A stretch of DNA of 7,578 nucleotides from an uncultured Erysipelotrichaceae bacterium (GTDB taxonomy: Bacteria; Bacillota_I; Bacilli_A; RF39; UBA660). A program made the position numbers and the translations under genes. The notes under the pieces are model-generated. The model saw only the letters and a program-made list of their open reading frames with translations, had not been told where the DNA came from and searched no databases. The stretch's first letter is position 1. The number at the start of each line of letters is the position of its first letter. The DNA lies in assembly GCA_902766545.1 (NCBI GenBank), contig CACXEC010000007.1, positions 1 through 7,578 of the forward strand, given 5' to 3'. Shown piece after piece: positions 1 through 6,585 of this stretch.

Positions 1-1703
1 CCTTTATATCTTTGTAATTTATAATTGCTTTTACCTTCAGTAAGTTCTTTTAATTCTTCATTTGTCCAGCAATATTCATGAGTTTTTCCATAGTCTATTT
101 TATATAATGGAGGCATTGCGATATATAAATGTCCTTCTTCGATTAAAGGCTTCATAAAGCGATAAAAGAAAGTTAACAATAAACATTGAATATGAGCTCC
201 ATCATCATCGGCATCTGTCATAATAATTACCTTATCATAGTTGATATCTTTAATATCAAAGTCTGGCCCATATCCAGCTCCAATACAATTTATCATTGTA
301 TTAATTTCTTCATTTTTAAAGATATCAGCACTTGTAGCTTTTTCAGTGTTAATTATTTTACCTCGAAGTGGTAAAATAGCTTGAAATTTACGATCTCTAC
401 TTTTTTTAGCCGTTCCACCTGCTGAATTACCTTCTACTATAAATAATTCATTTATTTTAGGGTTTTTGGCTTGAGCTGGAGTTAATTTAGCAATTAGATT
501 TCTTGATTCACCTTTTTTATTTTTGCCATTTCTGGCTTCTTCTCTAGCTTTCCTAGCTGCTTCTCTTGCAGTTTTACTTTTTATCATTTTATCCAAGATG
601 GTTAATGATATTTCTCTATTCTCTTGTAAATAATATTTAAGATTATCATAAACTACACTTTCAACTACAGTTCTAGCCTCTGGTGTTCCCAATTTTCCTT
701 TGGTTTGTCCTTCAAACTGTAAAAGATTTTCTGGTATTTTCAGATTTATGATTGCAGTTAATCCTTCCCTGGCATCAGATCCTTCAAAATTAGTATCTTT
801 ATTCTTCAATAAATTATTATTTCTTGCATATTCATTAAAAGCTTTAGTAATAGCGGTTTTAAATCCAACTTCATGAGAACCTCCATCAATAGTTTTTACG
901 TTATTAACAAAGGAAATAATATTTTCATTATATGAATCTGTATATTGCATAGCAATATCTACTTCAATACTATTTTTAGTTCCATGAATAGGAATAACTT
1001 TATGAAGAGTCTTTTTATCTTCATTTATATAATCTACAAAAGATATTAACCCATTATCATAGTGATATGTTACTTTTTTATCTTCTATGGTATCTTCAAT
1101 TTCACAAGTTAATTCTTTAAGTAAAAATGCGCTTTCTTGCATTCTTTCACAGATAGTTGAATAATTAAATGATAAATTTTTAAAAATTTCTTTATTAGGC
1201 ATAAAAGTAACAATAGTACCTGTTCGATTAGTATTTCCAATTTCTTTAAGTGGTGAATCAACTTTTCCGCCTTCTTTAAACTTAATTTGATGAATTTTAC
1301 CATCTCTTAAAATAGTTACTTCCATCCAATCGCTTAAAGCATTAACTACTGATGCTCCTACTCCGTGAAGTCCACCAGATACTTTATATCCAGCTGTTTC
1401 AAATTTTCCTCCAGCATGTAATATTGTATATATTACTTCAGGGGTACTTTTACCACTTTTGTGCATACCGGTGGGTACTCCACGACCATTATCAGCTATG
1501 GTAATGCTTCCATCTTTATTAAGTCTTACTTGTATTTTATTACCATAACCATTGATTATTTCATCTACTGAGTTATCAATAATTTCCCATACTAAATGGT
1601 GTAGTCCTCTTTTATCAGTACTTCCAATATACATACCTGGTCTTTTTCGTACTGCTTCTAACCCTTCAAGGATAGTTATTGAACTTTCATCATACTTTAC
1701 CAT
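1..1703 (-). CDS. parE: DNA topoisomerase IV subunit B (ParE), C-terminus cut by window edge
   Basis: ParE is the ATPase and TOPRIM subunit of topoisomerase IV, which works with ParC to decatenate daughter chromosomes. 567 residues are visible without interruption, ending in LQRYK; the family is usually about 640-660 residues, so the last ~80-90 lie outside. The GHKL ATPase domain shows WEIIDNSVDE (E40, N44), DNGRGVP (71-77) and GLHGVG (111-116), and the transducer shows QTKGK with Lys335. The TOPRIM domain has E424 and DADDDG (D497, D499, D501). ParE is preferred over GyrB because of the Gram-positive ParE signatures INTEKA, DIFKNEEINT and GAHIQ, where GyrB usually has LNVEKA and (G/S)HIR. 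The start is the ATG at 1703, preceded by a good Shine-Dalgarno (AAGGTGAT, 1715-1708). Oddities are Asn426 in EGNSAGG, where Asp is standard, and TAKKSRD after it, where SAKQGRD is usual. parC is expected downstream but cannot be seen. Confidence 0.93.
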   Translation of the reverse strand, partial: MVKYDESSITILEGLEAVRKRPGMYIGSTDKRGLHHLVWEIIDNSVDEIINGYGNKIQVRLNKDGSITIADNGRGVPTGMHKSGKSTPEVIYTILHAGGKFETAGYKVSGGLHGVGASVVNALSDWMEVTILRDGKIHQIKFKEGGKVDSPLKEIGNTNRTGTIVTFMPNKEIFKNLSFNYSTICERMQESAFLLKELTCEIEDTIEDKKVTYHYDNGLISFVDYINEDKKTLHKVIPIHGTKNSIEVDIAMQYTDSYNENIISFVNNVKTIDGGSHEVGFKTAITKAFNEYARNNNLLKNKDTNFEGSDAREGLTAIINLKIPENLLQFEGQTKGKLGTPEARTVVESVVYDNLKYYLQENREISLTILDKMIKSKTAREAARKAREEARNGKNKKGESRNLIAKLTPAQAKNPKINELFIVEGNSAGGTAKKSRDRKFQAILPLRGKIINTEKATSADIFKNEEINTMINCIGAGYGPDFDIKDINYDKVIIMTDADDDGAHIQCLLLTFFYRFMKPLIEEGHLYIAMPPLYKIDYGKTHEYCWTNEELKELTEGKSNYKLQRYK

Positions 1704-1720
1704 AAGTATCACCTTTTCAA

Positions 1721-1749
1721 AGTATATCAAAATCATAAAAAAAAGACAA
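1721..1749 (-). promoter_or_regulatory. Candidate parE promoter overlapping the upstream terminator
   Basis: The minus strand has TTGTCT (1749-1744, 4/6 to the -35 consensus), a 17-nt spacer and TATACT (1726-1721, 5/6) with an extended -10 TG at 1729-1728. The -35 element is the 3' arm of the terminator hairpin of the preceding gene. Initiation about 7 nt downstream would fall at the Shine-Dalgarno sequence, leaving a leader of roughly 11 nt. The motif match is modest and the sequence is AT-rich, so chance is possible. Confidence 0.4.
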
Positions 1750-1762
1750 ATTTAATTGTCTT
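1737..1762 (-). terminator. Weak Rho-independent terminator after the acidic membrane-protein gene
   Basis: On the minus strand AAGACAA (1762-1756) pairs perfectly with TTGTCTT (1749-1743) around a 6-nt loop, and the run continues with six more T (1742-1737). It lies 12 nt past the stop codon at 1775. The stem is only 7 bp with two G-C pairs, so termination may be partial and allow read-through into parE. Confidence 0.55.
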
Positions 1763-1774
1763 ATAAATGTCAAA

Positions 1775-2587
1775 TTAGCGTGATAATTTTCTTTCTTCGT
1801 CTTTAATCTCTGGAATTATAATTGTATCTTCTAAACCAACTGTTTTCATAAGTTCAGTTAGTCCCTGGTCTTCCTCAGTTGGTTCTTTATGAGATGATTT
1901 TAATTTAGCTAAACGACGCTCTATTTCTGCATTGCTTAATATTACCGGGCCATTATCAACCTCTGGTTCACTTAAGGAACTTACTTCTTCAATTTCAGCA
2001 CTTTCTAATGAAGGAATATTTTCTTCAAATGTTTCATCGATTTGTTCTTTACTTTCATAATTTTCTAAAACAGGTTCATTAAATAATTCACTAATTGTTT
2101 TATCTTCGTTAGGTATTTCAATCGTTGATACTGGTTCTTCTTTAATTTCTTCTTTTTCTATAAAAAAGTTATCTTCTATTGAACTTTCTTCTTTACTAGG
2201 TTCCTCTTTTATTATTACAGGATTTTCCACTGGTGATGGAGTTAGTTTACTAGCATAATTTTCTTCTTCATCATTTAGTAAAACATTATTAAAGATTTGA
2301 GTGTCAGTAAGTTTTTCTTCTTCAACGTCTTCCATAAAAATAGCACTGGCTTTTTTAAATTCTTCTTCACTTTTTGTATCTGGCACTACTTTTACTGGTT
2401 CAGCTAATTCTTCATTTTTTTCTTCTAAAGTTTTTTTTGCTAATTTCTTACTACTTGATTTAGTTTGTACTAAAGTAATAATAATTAAAACAGCAAAAAA
2501 TAAAGCTATTGCGCCTAATATCAAATAAAACTGAAGCATTTGACCATTTCCGTATAGTTTTTCTATAAAACTGTCAATTTTTTCCAT
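1775..2587 (-). CDS. Unrecognised single-pass membrane protein with long acidic cytoplasmic region
   Basis: I do not recognise this 270-residue protein. A hydrophobic helix at about residues 17-40 is followed at once by a basic stretch (KSSSKKLAKK, 43-52), so by the positive-inside rule the C-terminus should be cytoplasmic. Residues about 54-213 are dominated by Glu/Asp with Ser, Pro and Lys and look disordered. Two more ordered-looking segments close the protein: a basic amphipathic helix (AEIERRLAKLK, 220-230) and a tail with LTELMKTVGLEDTIIIPEI (243-261). There is no GTPase, enzyme or DNA-binding motif. The ATG at 2587 follows an SD-like AAAGGTAGG. The gene lies between smc and parE, where ftsY commonly follows smc in Bacillota. 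A membrane anchor plus acidic domain resembles the architecture of FtsY's A domain or ZipA-like tethers, but no sequence similarity supports that and no function is assigned. Confidence 0.8.
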   Translation of the reverse strand: MEKIDSFIEKLYGNGQMLQFYLILGAIALFFAVLIIITLVQTKSSSKKLAKKTLEEKNEELAEPVKVVPDTKSEEEFKKASAIFMEDVEEEKLTDTQIFNNVLLNDEEENYASKLTPSPVENPVIIKEEPSKEESSIEDNFFIEKEEIKEEPVSTIEIPNEDKTISELFNEPVLENYESKEQIDETFEENIPSLESAEIEEVSSLSEPEVDNGPVILSNAEIERRLAKLKSSHKEPTEEDQGLTELMKTVGLEDTIIIPEIKDEERKLSR

Positions 2588-2603
2588 ATAAAAACCTACC
2601 TTT

Positions 2604-2621
2604 TATTCTACATATAGAATA
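2604..2621. promoter_or_regulatory. Perfect 7-bp dyad upstream of the acidic membrane-protein gene
   Basis: TATTCTA (2604-2610), CATA, TAGAATA (2615-2621) is a perfect 7+4+7 inverted repeat, 17 bases before the start codon. On the minus strand it contains TAGAAT (2610-2605), a 5/6 match to a -10 element lying 17 nt before the ATG, and a second weak option TTGCAT (2644-2639)-N17-TATTCT (2621-2616). It could be an operator over the promoter or simply an AT-rich coincidence. No convincing -35 partner exists for TAGAAT at 17-nt spacing. Confidence 0.3.
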
Positions 2622-2645
2622 GCAAAAATACATATAAAATGCAAT

Positions 2646-2681
2646 AAAAAAATAGACTAGTTTAATTAACAAACTAATCTA
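2646..2681 (-). terminator. Rho-independent terminator of the rnc-smc operon, overlapping the smc stop codon
   Basis: The minus-strand RNA forms an 11-bp stem: UAGAUUAGUUU (2681-2671) pairs with AAACUAGUCUA (2663-2653) around a 7-nt loop, followed by seven U (2652-2646). One pair is a G-U wobble on the minus strand but would be a C-A mismatch on the plus strand, which together with the U tract fixes the direction. The 5' arm includes the last smc sense codon and its TAG stop (2676-2674), so the stem begins inside the gene. Confidence 0.8.
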
Positions 2682-5607
2682 ATTTGACGCTTACTAATTT
2701 TGAAATACCTGATTCTTGCATGGTTATTCCATATAAATTATTGGTATATTCCATAGTTCTTTTCTTATGAGTAATTATAATAAATTGTGTTTTTGTATCA
2801 ATACTATTTAAATATTTACCAAACATATCAACATTGGCTTCATCTAGGGCTGCTTCTACTTCATCAAATATACAAAACGGTACAGTTCTAATATTTAATA
2901 TTGCGAATAATAAAGCAATAGCCGTTAAAGAACCTTCTCCACCAGATAATAATTTAGTATTTTTAATCTCTTTTCCAGGTGGTATAGCTTTAATTTCTAA
3001 TCCACTATTTAATAAATCATTTGGATCAGTTAAAACTAATGATGCTTCTCCACCTTTAAATAATTTTTTAAACACTTTATTAAACTCTTCATTTAAAGCA
3101 TTATATGTTTCTTGGAGTTTAATAATCATTGTATCATCAAGTTCATTAATAATTTCTAATAGATTATTAATTGAAGCGTTTAAATCCTCTTTTTGACTTG
3201 TTAAGAAATTATATCTTGTACTTACTCTTTCATATTCAGCAATTGATCCAACATTGACATCACCTAAAGCTTTGATATCTCTTTTTAGACTATTAACTAT
3301 TGTTCTTGTTTTATCAACACTATCTTCAAGTTCATAAGTTTTAGCTTTATCAAAAGTCATGCCATATTCTTCATTTAATCTCAGCAAATAATTATCTAAT
3401 TTAACTTCTTCTTTACTTATTAAAATTTCTATTTCTTTAAGTTCATTTATTTTTTCGTTATAATCATGATTTTGTTTTTTGTTTTGTAATTCTAATTCGT
3501 TAATTTCACTTTGAAGATCATTTTTGTTATTTTTAAGTTCTGTTAAGGTTAATTCTAATTTTTCTTTTTCATTATTTACTTCATAGTATTTATTTAAAAT
3601 CTTTTCTATCTCTTTATCAATAGAACTATTAATAAGTCCTTCATTTCCAAGAATTTCATTCTTTATGCTTTCATAATTATTATTTAATGAACTAAGCTCT
3701 GAATTTTTACGCATTAAACTATCTTTTAAAGCATTATATTCATTATTTAAATTAAATACTTTAATTTCTAATACTTTAAGATTTTGATCACTGATATTAA
3801 TATCATCTTCGATTAATTTAATATTTTTAATTTTATCTTTATGGATTTTAATCTTATTTTCTAATTCATATTTTTGATTAATTATTCCTGTGACGGATTT
3901 ATTTTTACCTCCTGTGATACTACCACCAGCAGATATTAAATCTCCTTCTAAAGTTACAATTTTATATGAATAATGGATTAGTTTACTTATTCGATTAGCA
4001 TTTACTAGATTATCTACTATGATAATGTTACCTAAAGCGTTTAATACAATATTACGATAAATATTATCATATTTAACCAAATCAGATGCAATTCCAATAA
4101 AAGATTCATCATCTTTAATTTTATTTAAAATATTTGGATCAATAGCTTTTGGCTTAATAATATTTAATGGAAAAAAAGTAACTCTTCCTATACCATTTTG
4201 CTTTAAATAGTTAATGGCATCTTTAGCATCATTTTCATTATCTACTATTACAACATTACTAGTAAATCCTAAAGCTATATCAATAGCAATACTATATTTT
4301 TCTTCGGTTTCTATTATCTTACCAAGCGTATTATGAATACCTTTAAGTCTTGTATTATTTAAAACTTGTTTAACCGCTTGAGGTAATTTACTATCATTTT
4401 CAATAGCTTCTTTAATTACTTCTATTTCATTATTTAAAATAACTTCTTCTTTATTTAAAGAAGATAAACTATTAAGTAAAGTATTTTTATTTAAGTATTC
4501 TTTTTTATATTCATTATTTGTATTAGTACATTCTGCTTCTTTTAAAGCTAAATCTTTTTCTTTAATCTTAATTTCATTTTTTAATGCAGTTATTTCACTT
4601 TTAACTTTTAATTCTTTTTCTTTTAAGTCAAGTATATTATTTTCTAAAATAGCATTATCAACTTTATATTTTTCTCTTTCAATCATAATTTGTTTTTCAC
4701 TTGATAAAGTTGATAGCTCATTAGTTACTTTATATAATTTATCACTTTTAGCACTTATTTCATTTTCTAATTTAATTAGTTTTAATTTTAAAGTATCGAT
4801 TTTTGATGAATCAACTAAAGATGAATTATCTAATTTTAATATAATATTATTTAGTTCTTCTTTAGTTTCTTGGTGAGTTGTATAACTATCATTTATTTCT
4901 TTTATATCATGAGCAAGAAGTGCAATTTCATTATTCTCTAAAGATGTTTTATATTCTAAGTATTTAGTCGCTACTTCACTTTGATTTTTTAATGGTTCTA
5001 AATTTACAGATAACTCATCAATAATAAGATTTATTTTATCTAAATTATCTTTAGTTCTATCTAATTTTCTTAAGGATTCTTCTTTTCTTTTTTTATATTT
5101 TAATACTCCAGAGGCTTCTTCTAAAATAGTTCTTTTTTCTTCTGGTTTACTATTTATTATCTCGCCAATTTTTCCTTGGGAGATAATAGATAGCGAATTA
5201 ACACTTGTTCCAGAATCAATAAATAAGTTAGTAATATCTTTTAATCTAACTGATTCATTATTAATATAGTATTCATTTTCACCAGTAGAATAAACTACTC
5301 TTTTAACTTCAATTTCGGTTAAATCGCTATTTAAATAATGGTCTTCATTTTCGAAAGTAAGAGATACCCAAGCTCTAGTTAATGGTCCTCTTGTTTTTGA
5401 ACCAGCAAAAATAACATCTGATGAAGATGTGCCAGCCCTTAAGTCTTTTAAAGACTGCTCGCCTAAAACCCATTTGACAGCATCAACAATATTACTTTTT
5501 CCAGAACCATTTGGACCGACAATACCGGTAATTCCATCTTTAATATCTATAGTAACTTTATCAGCAAAACTCTTAAATCCATGGATACTTATTCTCAATA
5601 ATCTCAT
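2674..5607 (-). CDS. smc: Chromosome segregation SMC ATPase, short-armed form
   Basis: SMC is the DNA-loop-organising ATPase of bacterial condensin; it dimerises through its hinge and works with ScpA and ScpB, which are not in this window. The N-terminal head has Walker A GPNGSGKS (31-38) and Q-loop Gln144 (IISQGK). A first coiled-coil arm spans about 165-405, the hinge about 408-570 with the glycine-rich SAGGSITGG (559-567), and the returning arm about 575-835. The C-terminal head has the signature LSGGE (887-891), Walker B FCIFDE (911-916), ALDEANV (920-926) and the H-loop His947. At 977 residues it is about 200 shorter than the usual ~1,180; heads and hinge look complete, so the loss is in both arms. 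The signature continues EGS where ER/KA is usual. The ATG at 5607 overlaps the rnc stop (ATGA) and has its own SD, AGGTG (5619-5615), inside rnc, which suggests translational coupling. Confidence 0.97.
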   Translation of the reverse strand: MRLLRISIHGFKSFADKVTIDIKDGITGIVGPNGSGKSNIVDAVKWVLGEQSLKDLRAGTSSSDVIFAGSKTRGPLTRAWVSLTFENEDHYLNSDLTEIEVKRVVYSTGENEYYINNESVRLKDITNLFIDSGTSVNSLSIISQGKIGEIINSKPEEKRTILEEASGVLKYKKRKEESLRKLDRTKDNLDKINLIIDELSVNLEPLKNQSEVATKYLEYKTSLENNEIALLAHDIKEINDSYTTHQETKEELNNIILKLDNSSLVDSSKIDTLKLKLIKLENEISAKSDKLYKVTNELSTLSSEKQIMIEREKYKVDNAILENNILDLKEKELKVKSEITALKNEIKIKEKDLALKEAECTNTNNEYKKEYLNKNTLLNSLSSLNKEEVILNNEIEVIKEAIENDSKLPQAVKQVLNNTRLKGIHNTLGKIIETEEKYSIAIDIALGFTSNVVIVDNENDAKDAINYLKQNGIGRVTFFPLNIIKPKAIDPNILNKIKDDESFIGIASDLVKYDNIYRNIVLNALGNIIIVDNLVNANRISKLIHYSYKIVTLEGDLISAGGSITGGKNKSVTGIINQKYELENKIKIHKDKIKNIKLIEDDINISDQNLKVLEIKVFNLNNEYNALKDSLMRKNSELSSLNNNYESIKNEILGNEGLINSSIDKEIEKILNKYYEVNNEKEKLELTLTELKNNKNDLQSEINELELQNKKQNHDYNEKINELKEIEILISKEEVKLDNYLLRLNEEYGMTFDKAKTYELEDSVDKTRTIVNSLKRDIKALGDVNVGSIAEYERVSTRYNFLTSQKEDLNASINNLLEIINELDDTMIIKLQETYNALNEEFNKVFKKLFKGGEASLVLTDPNDLLNSGLEIKAIPPGKEIKNTKLLSGGEGSLTAIALLFAILNIRTVPFCIFDEVEAALDEANVDMFGKYLNSIDTKTQFIIITHKKRTMEYTNNLYGITMQESGISKLVSVKLD

Positions 5608-6251
5608 TTAATTACACCTGCACTTAAATTAATAGCATTTTTGGCAGCATCTTGTTCAGCTGCTTTTTTATTTTTCCCTACTCCTTTAGCATAAACAATT
5701 CCTTCAATTAAAACTTCTACAGTAAATGTTTTATCATGTGCAGGGCCTTCTTCTTTTATAACACGATATTCAACACTTCTTTGATCAGTTTGAACCATTT
5801 CTTGTAAATATGATTTATAATCACTTAAAAATACTCTTTTTTCATCTATATAAGGTTTAGCTATATCTAATACGAACTCTTTAGCTTTATTATACCCATT
5901 ATTTAGGTAGATAGTTGCTACTACTGCTTCAAAAACATCAGATATAACAGTATTATTTGGTTCATCTATATTTGAAGCAACTAATATATGATCTTTAAGA
6001 TTAATGGTTCTAGCATATTCAACTAAAGCTTCTTCACATACATAACTACTTCTTATTTTAGACATTTCACCTTCGGTATAGGTAGTATTTTTAAATAAAT
6101 ATTCACTTATAATAAGCTCAAGGACTGCATCGCCTAAATATTCTAATCGTTCATAGCTTTCAATATGATGTTCATTAGCATATGAAGTATGTGTTAAAGC
6201 AATGCTTAATATTTTATTATTACTATTAATTCCATACTTAGTTAAATCCAT
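5604..6251 (-). CDS. rnc: Ribonuclease III
   Basis: RNase III cuts double-stranded RNA in rRNA precursors, mRNAs and antisense duplexes as a Mg-dependent homodimer. With the start chosen here it has 215 residues, close to the family's usual ~220-250. The catalytic domain carries the signature ERLEYLGDAV (34-43), giving E34, E37 and D41, and a second acidic pair D105 and E108 in DVFEAVVATIYL; together these match the E. coli active-site residues E38, E41, D45, D114 and E117. A double-stranded-RNA-binding domain occupies about 143-212, ending in KGVGKNKKAAEQDAAKNAI. The ATG at 6251 is preferred over the in-frame GTG at 6260, because that GTG is part of the Shine-Dalgarno sequence AGGTGAT. It is first in an operon with smc, sharing the 4-base ATGA overlap. 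Its own TGA stop indicates the standard code. Confidence 0.96.
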   Translation of the reverse strand: MDLTKYGINSNNKILSIALTHTSYANEHHIESYERLEYLGDAVLELIISEYLFKNTTYTEGEMSKIRSSYVCEEALVEYARTINLKDHILVASNIDEPNNTVISDVFEAVVATIYLNNGYNKAKEFVLDIAKPYIDEKRVFLSDYKSYLQEMVQTDQRSVEYRVIKEEGPAHDKTFTVEVLIEGIVYAKGVGKNKKAAEQDAAKNAINLSAGVIK

Positions 6252-6255
6252 AACT

Positions 6256-6262
6256 ATCACCT
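6256..6262 (-). promoter_or_regulatory. Shine-Dalgarno that sets the rnc start
   Basis: The minus strand reads AGGTGAT (6262-6256), then 4 nt, then ATG (6251). The same arrangement, AAGGTGATACTTATG, precedes parE. The in-frame GTG at 6260-6258 lies inside this element, so it cannot plausibly be the start even though it lengthens the open frame by three codons. Confidence 0.8.
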
Positions 6263-6269
6263 ATCATCC

Positions 6270-6298
6270 ATTATAACTTAAATAGGCGCTTATTTCTA
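6270..6298 (-). promoter_or_regulatory. Promoter of the rnc-smc operon
   Basis: The minus strand has TAGAAA (6298-6293, 4/6 to the -35 consensus), a 17-nt spacer and a perfect TATAAT (6275-6270). Initiation about 7 nt downstream would be near 6263, at the edge of the Shine-Dalgarno sequence, giving a leader of about 12 nt. The perfect -10 and ideal spacing, in a divergent intergenic region ahead of the operon, make this the best-supported minus-strand promoter in the window. Confidence 0.65.
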
Positions 6299-6313
6299 GA
6301 GTTTTCTTTTCAT

Positions 6314-6340
6314 ATGTACTGTTTATTTTGCAAAGTACAT
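6314..6340. repeat. Perfect 7-bp inverted repeat in the rnc/yidD divergent region
   Basis: ATGTACT (6314-6320) and AGTACAT (6334-6340) are perfect inverted copies separated by 13 bases. The predicted yidD -35 hexamer TTGCAA (6328-6333) sits in the spacer directly against the right arm, and the right arm falls inside the -35/-10 spacer. The geometry suits a dimeric repressor operator for yidD. It is 16 bases upstream of the rnc -35 on the other strand, so it could serve both units. It does not match an operator I know. Confidence 0.4.
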
Positions 6341-6356
6341 CTTTTTGTAGTAAAAT
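6328..6356 (+). promoter_or_regulatory. Candidate promoter of yidD and the lipoprotein gene
   Basis: TTGCAA (6328-6333, 4/6) and TAAAAT (6351-6356, 5/6) are separated by exactly 17 nt. Initiation would be near 6362-6363, immediately before the ATG at 6364 or about 7 nt before the ATG at 6370. The transcript would therefore be leaderless or nearly so, which fits the lack of a clear Shine-Dalgarno. The -10 context TAGTAAAAT recurs in the tRNA-Ser promoter. Confidence 0.5.
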
Positions 6357-6363
6357 GAGATAG

Positions 6364-6585
6364 ATGAGTATGAAAAAGTTTTTAATTAAATTAATAGAGC
6401 TTTACCAGTGTACTCCTTTATTATCCCATAAAATGTGTAGATTTACTCCTACTTGCTCAGAATATATGAAAGAAGCAATTATAAAATATGGGACTTTTAA
6501 AGGAATAAAACTTGGTATAAAAAGATTAATTAGATGTCATCCATTTGGAAAATATGGTTATGACCCATTAAAGGAGAATTTATGA
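6364..6585 (+). CDS. yidD: Membrane protein insertion efficiency factor YidD
   Basis: YidD is a small membrane-associated protein that assists YidC in inserting inner-membrane proteins. At 73 residues it has the usual family length. The family core is clear: CRFTPTCSEY (25-34) with Cys25 and Cys31, then EAIIKYGTFKGIKLGIKR (37-54), RCHPFG (57-62) with Cys58, and GYDPL near the C-terminus. The start is ambiguous: the ATG at 6364 gives MSMKKF, but the ATG at 6370 gives MKKFLIKLIELYQ, which lines up better with typical YidD N-termini. Neither has a good Shine-Dalgarno; only a weak GAGAT is present at 6357-6361. Its TGA stop overlaps the next ATG (ATGA, 6582-6585), so the two genes are probably cotranscribed and coupled. 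yidD is often next to rpmH-rnpA-yidC, and that context is absent here. Confidence 0.93.
   Translation: MSMKKFLIKLIELYQCTPLLSHKMCRFTPTCSEYMKEAIIKYGTFKGIKLGIKRLIRCHPFGKYGYDPLKENL

Noticed and set aside
1109..1303. Open frame of 64 codons on the minus strand
   Set aside because: It lies inside parE in another frame, with Leu/Lys-rich low-complexity sequence and no ribosome site; it is a shadow of AT-rich coding DNA.
1..1703. Calling the topoisomerase gene gyrB
   Set aside because: INTEKA, DIFKNEEINT and GAHIQ are Gram-positive ParE signatures; GyrB normally has LNVEKA and different residues there. The missing C-terminus leaves slight doubt only.
1775..2587. Calling the acidic membrane protein FtsY
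   Set aside because: It has an acidic region and the right position but no NG GTPase domain: no GxxGxGKTT or DTAGR-type motifs anywhere, and the gene ends cleanly at a terminator with no frameshifted remnant before parE.
2834..3196. Plus-strand open frame of 120 codons
   Set aside because: It is entirely antisense to the conserved SMC C-terminal head, with Ser/Asn/Ile-rich sequence and no recognisable motif; a shadow.
5604..5606. Possible code-4 (TGA = Trp) organism, given the extreme AT content
   Set aside because: TGA ends rnc exactly where RNase III homologues end, and ends yidD likewise; Trp in parE and smc is TGG. The standard code fits.
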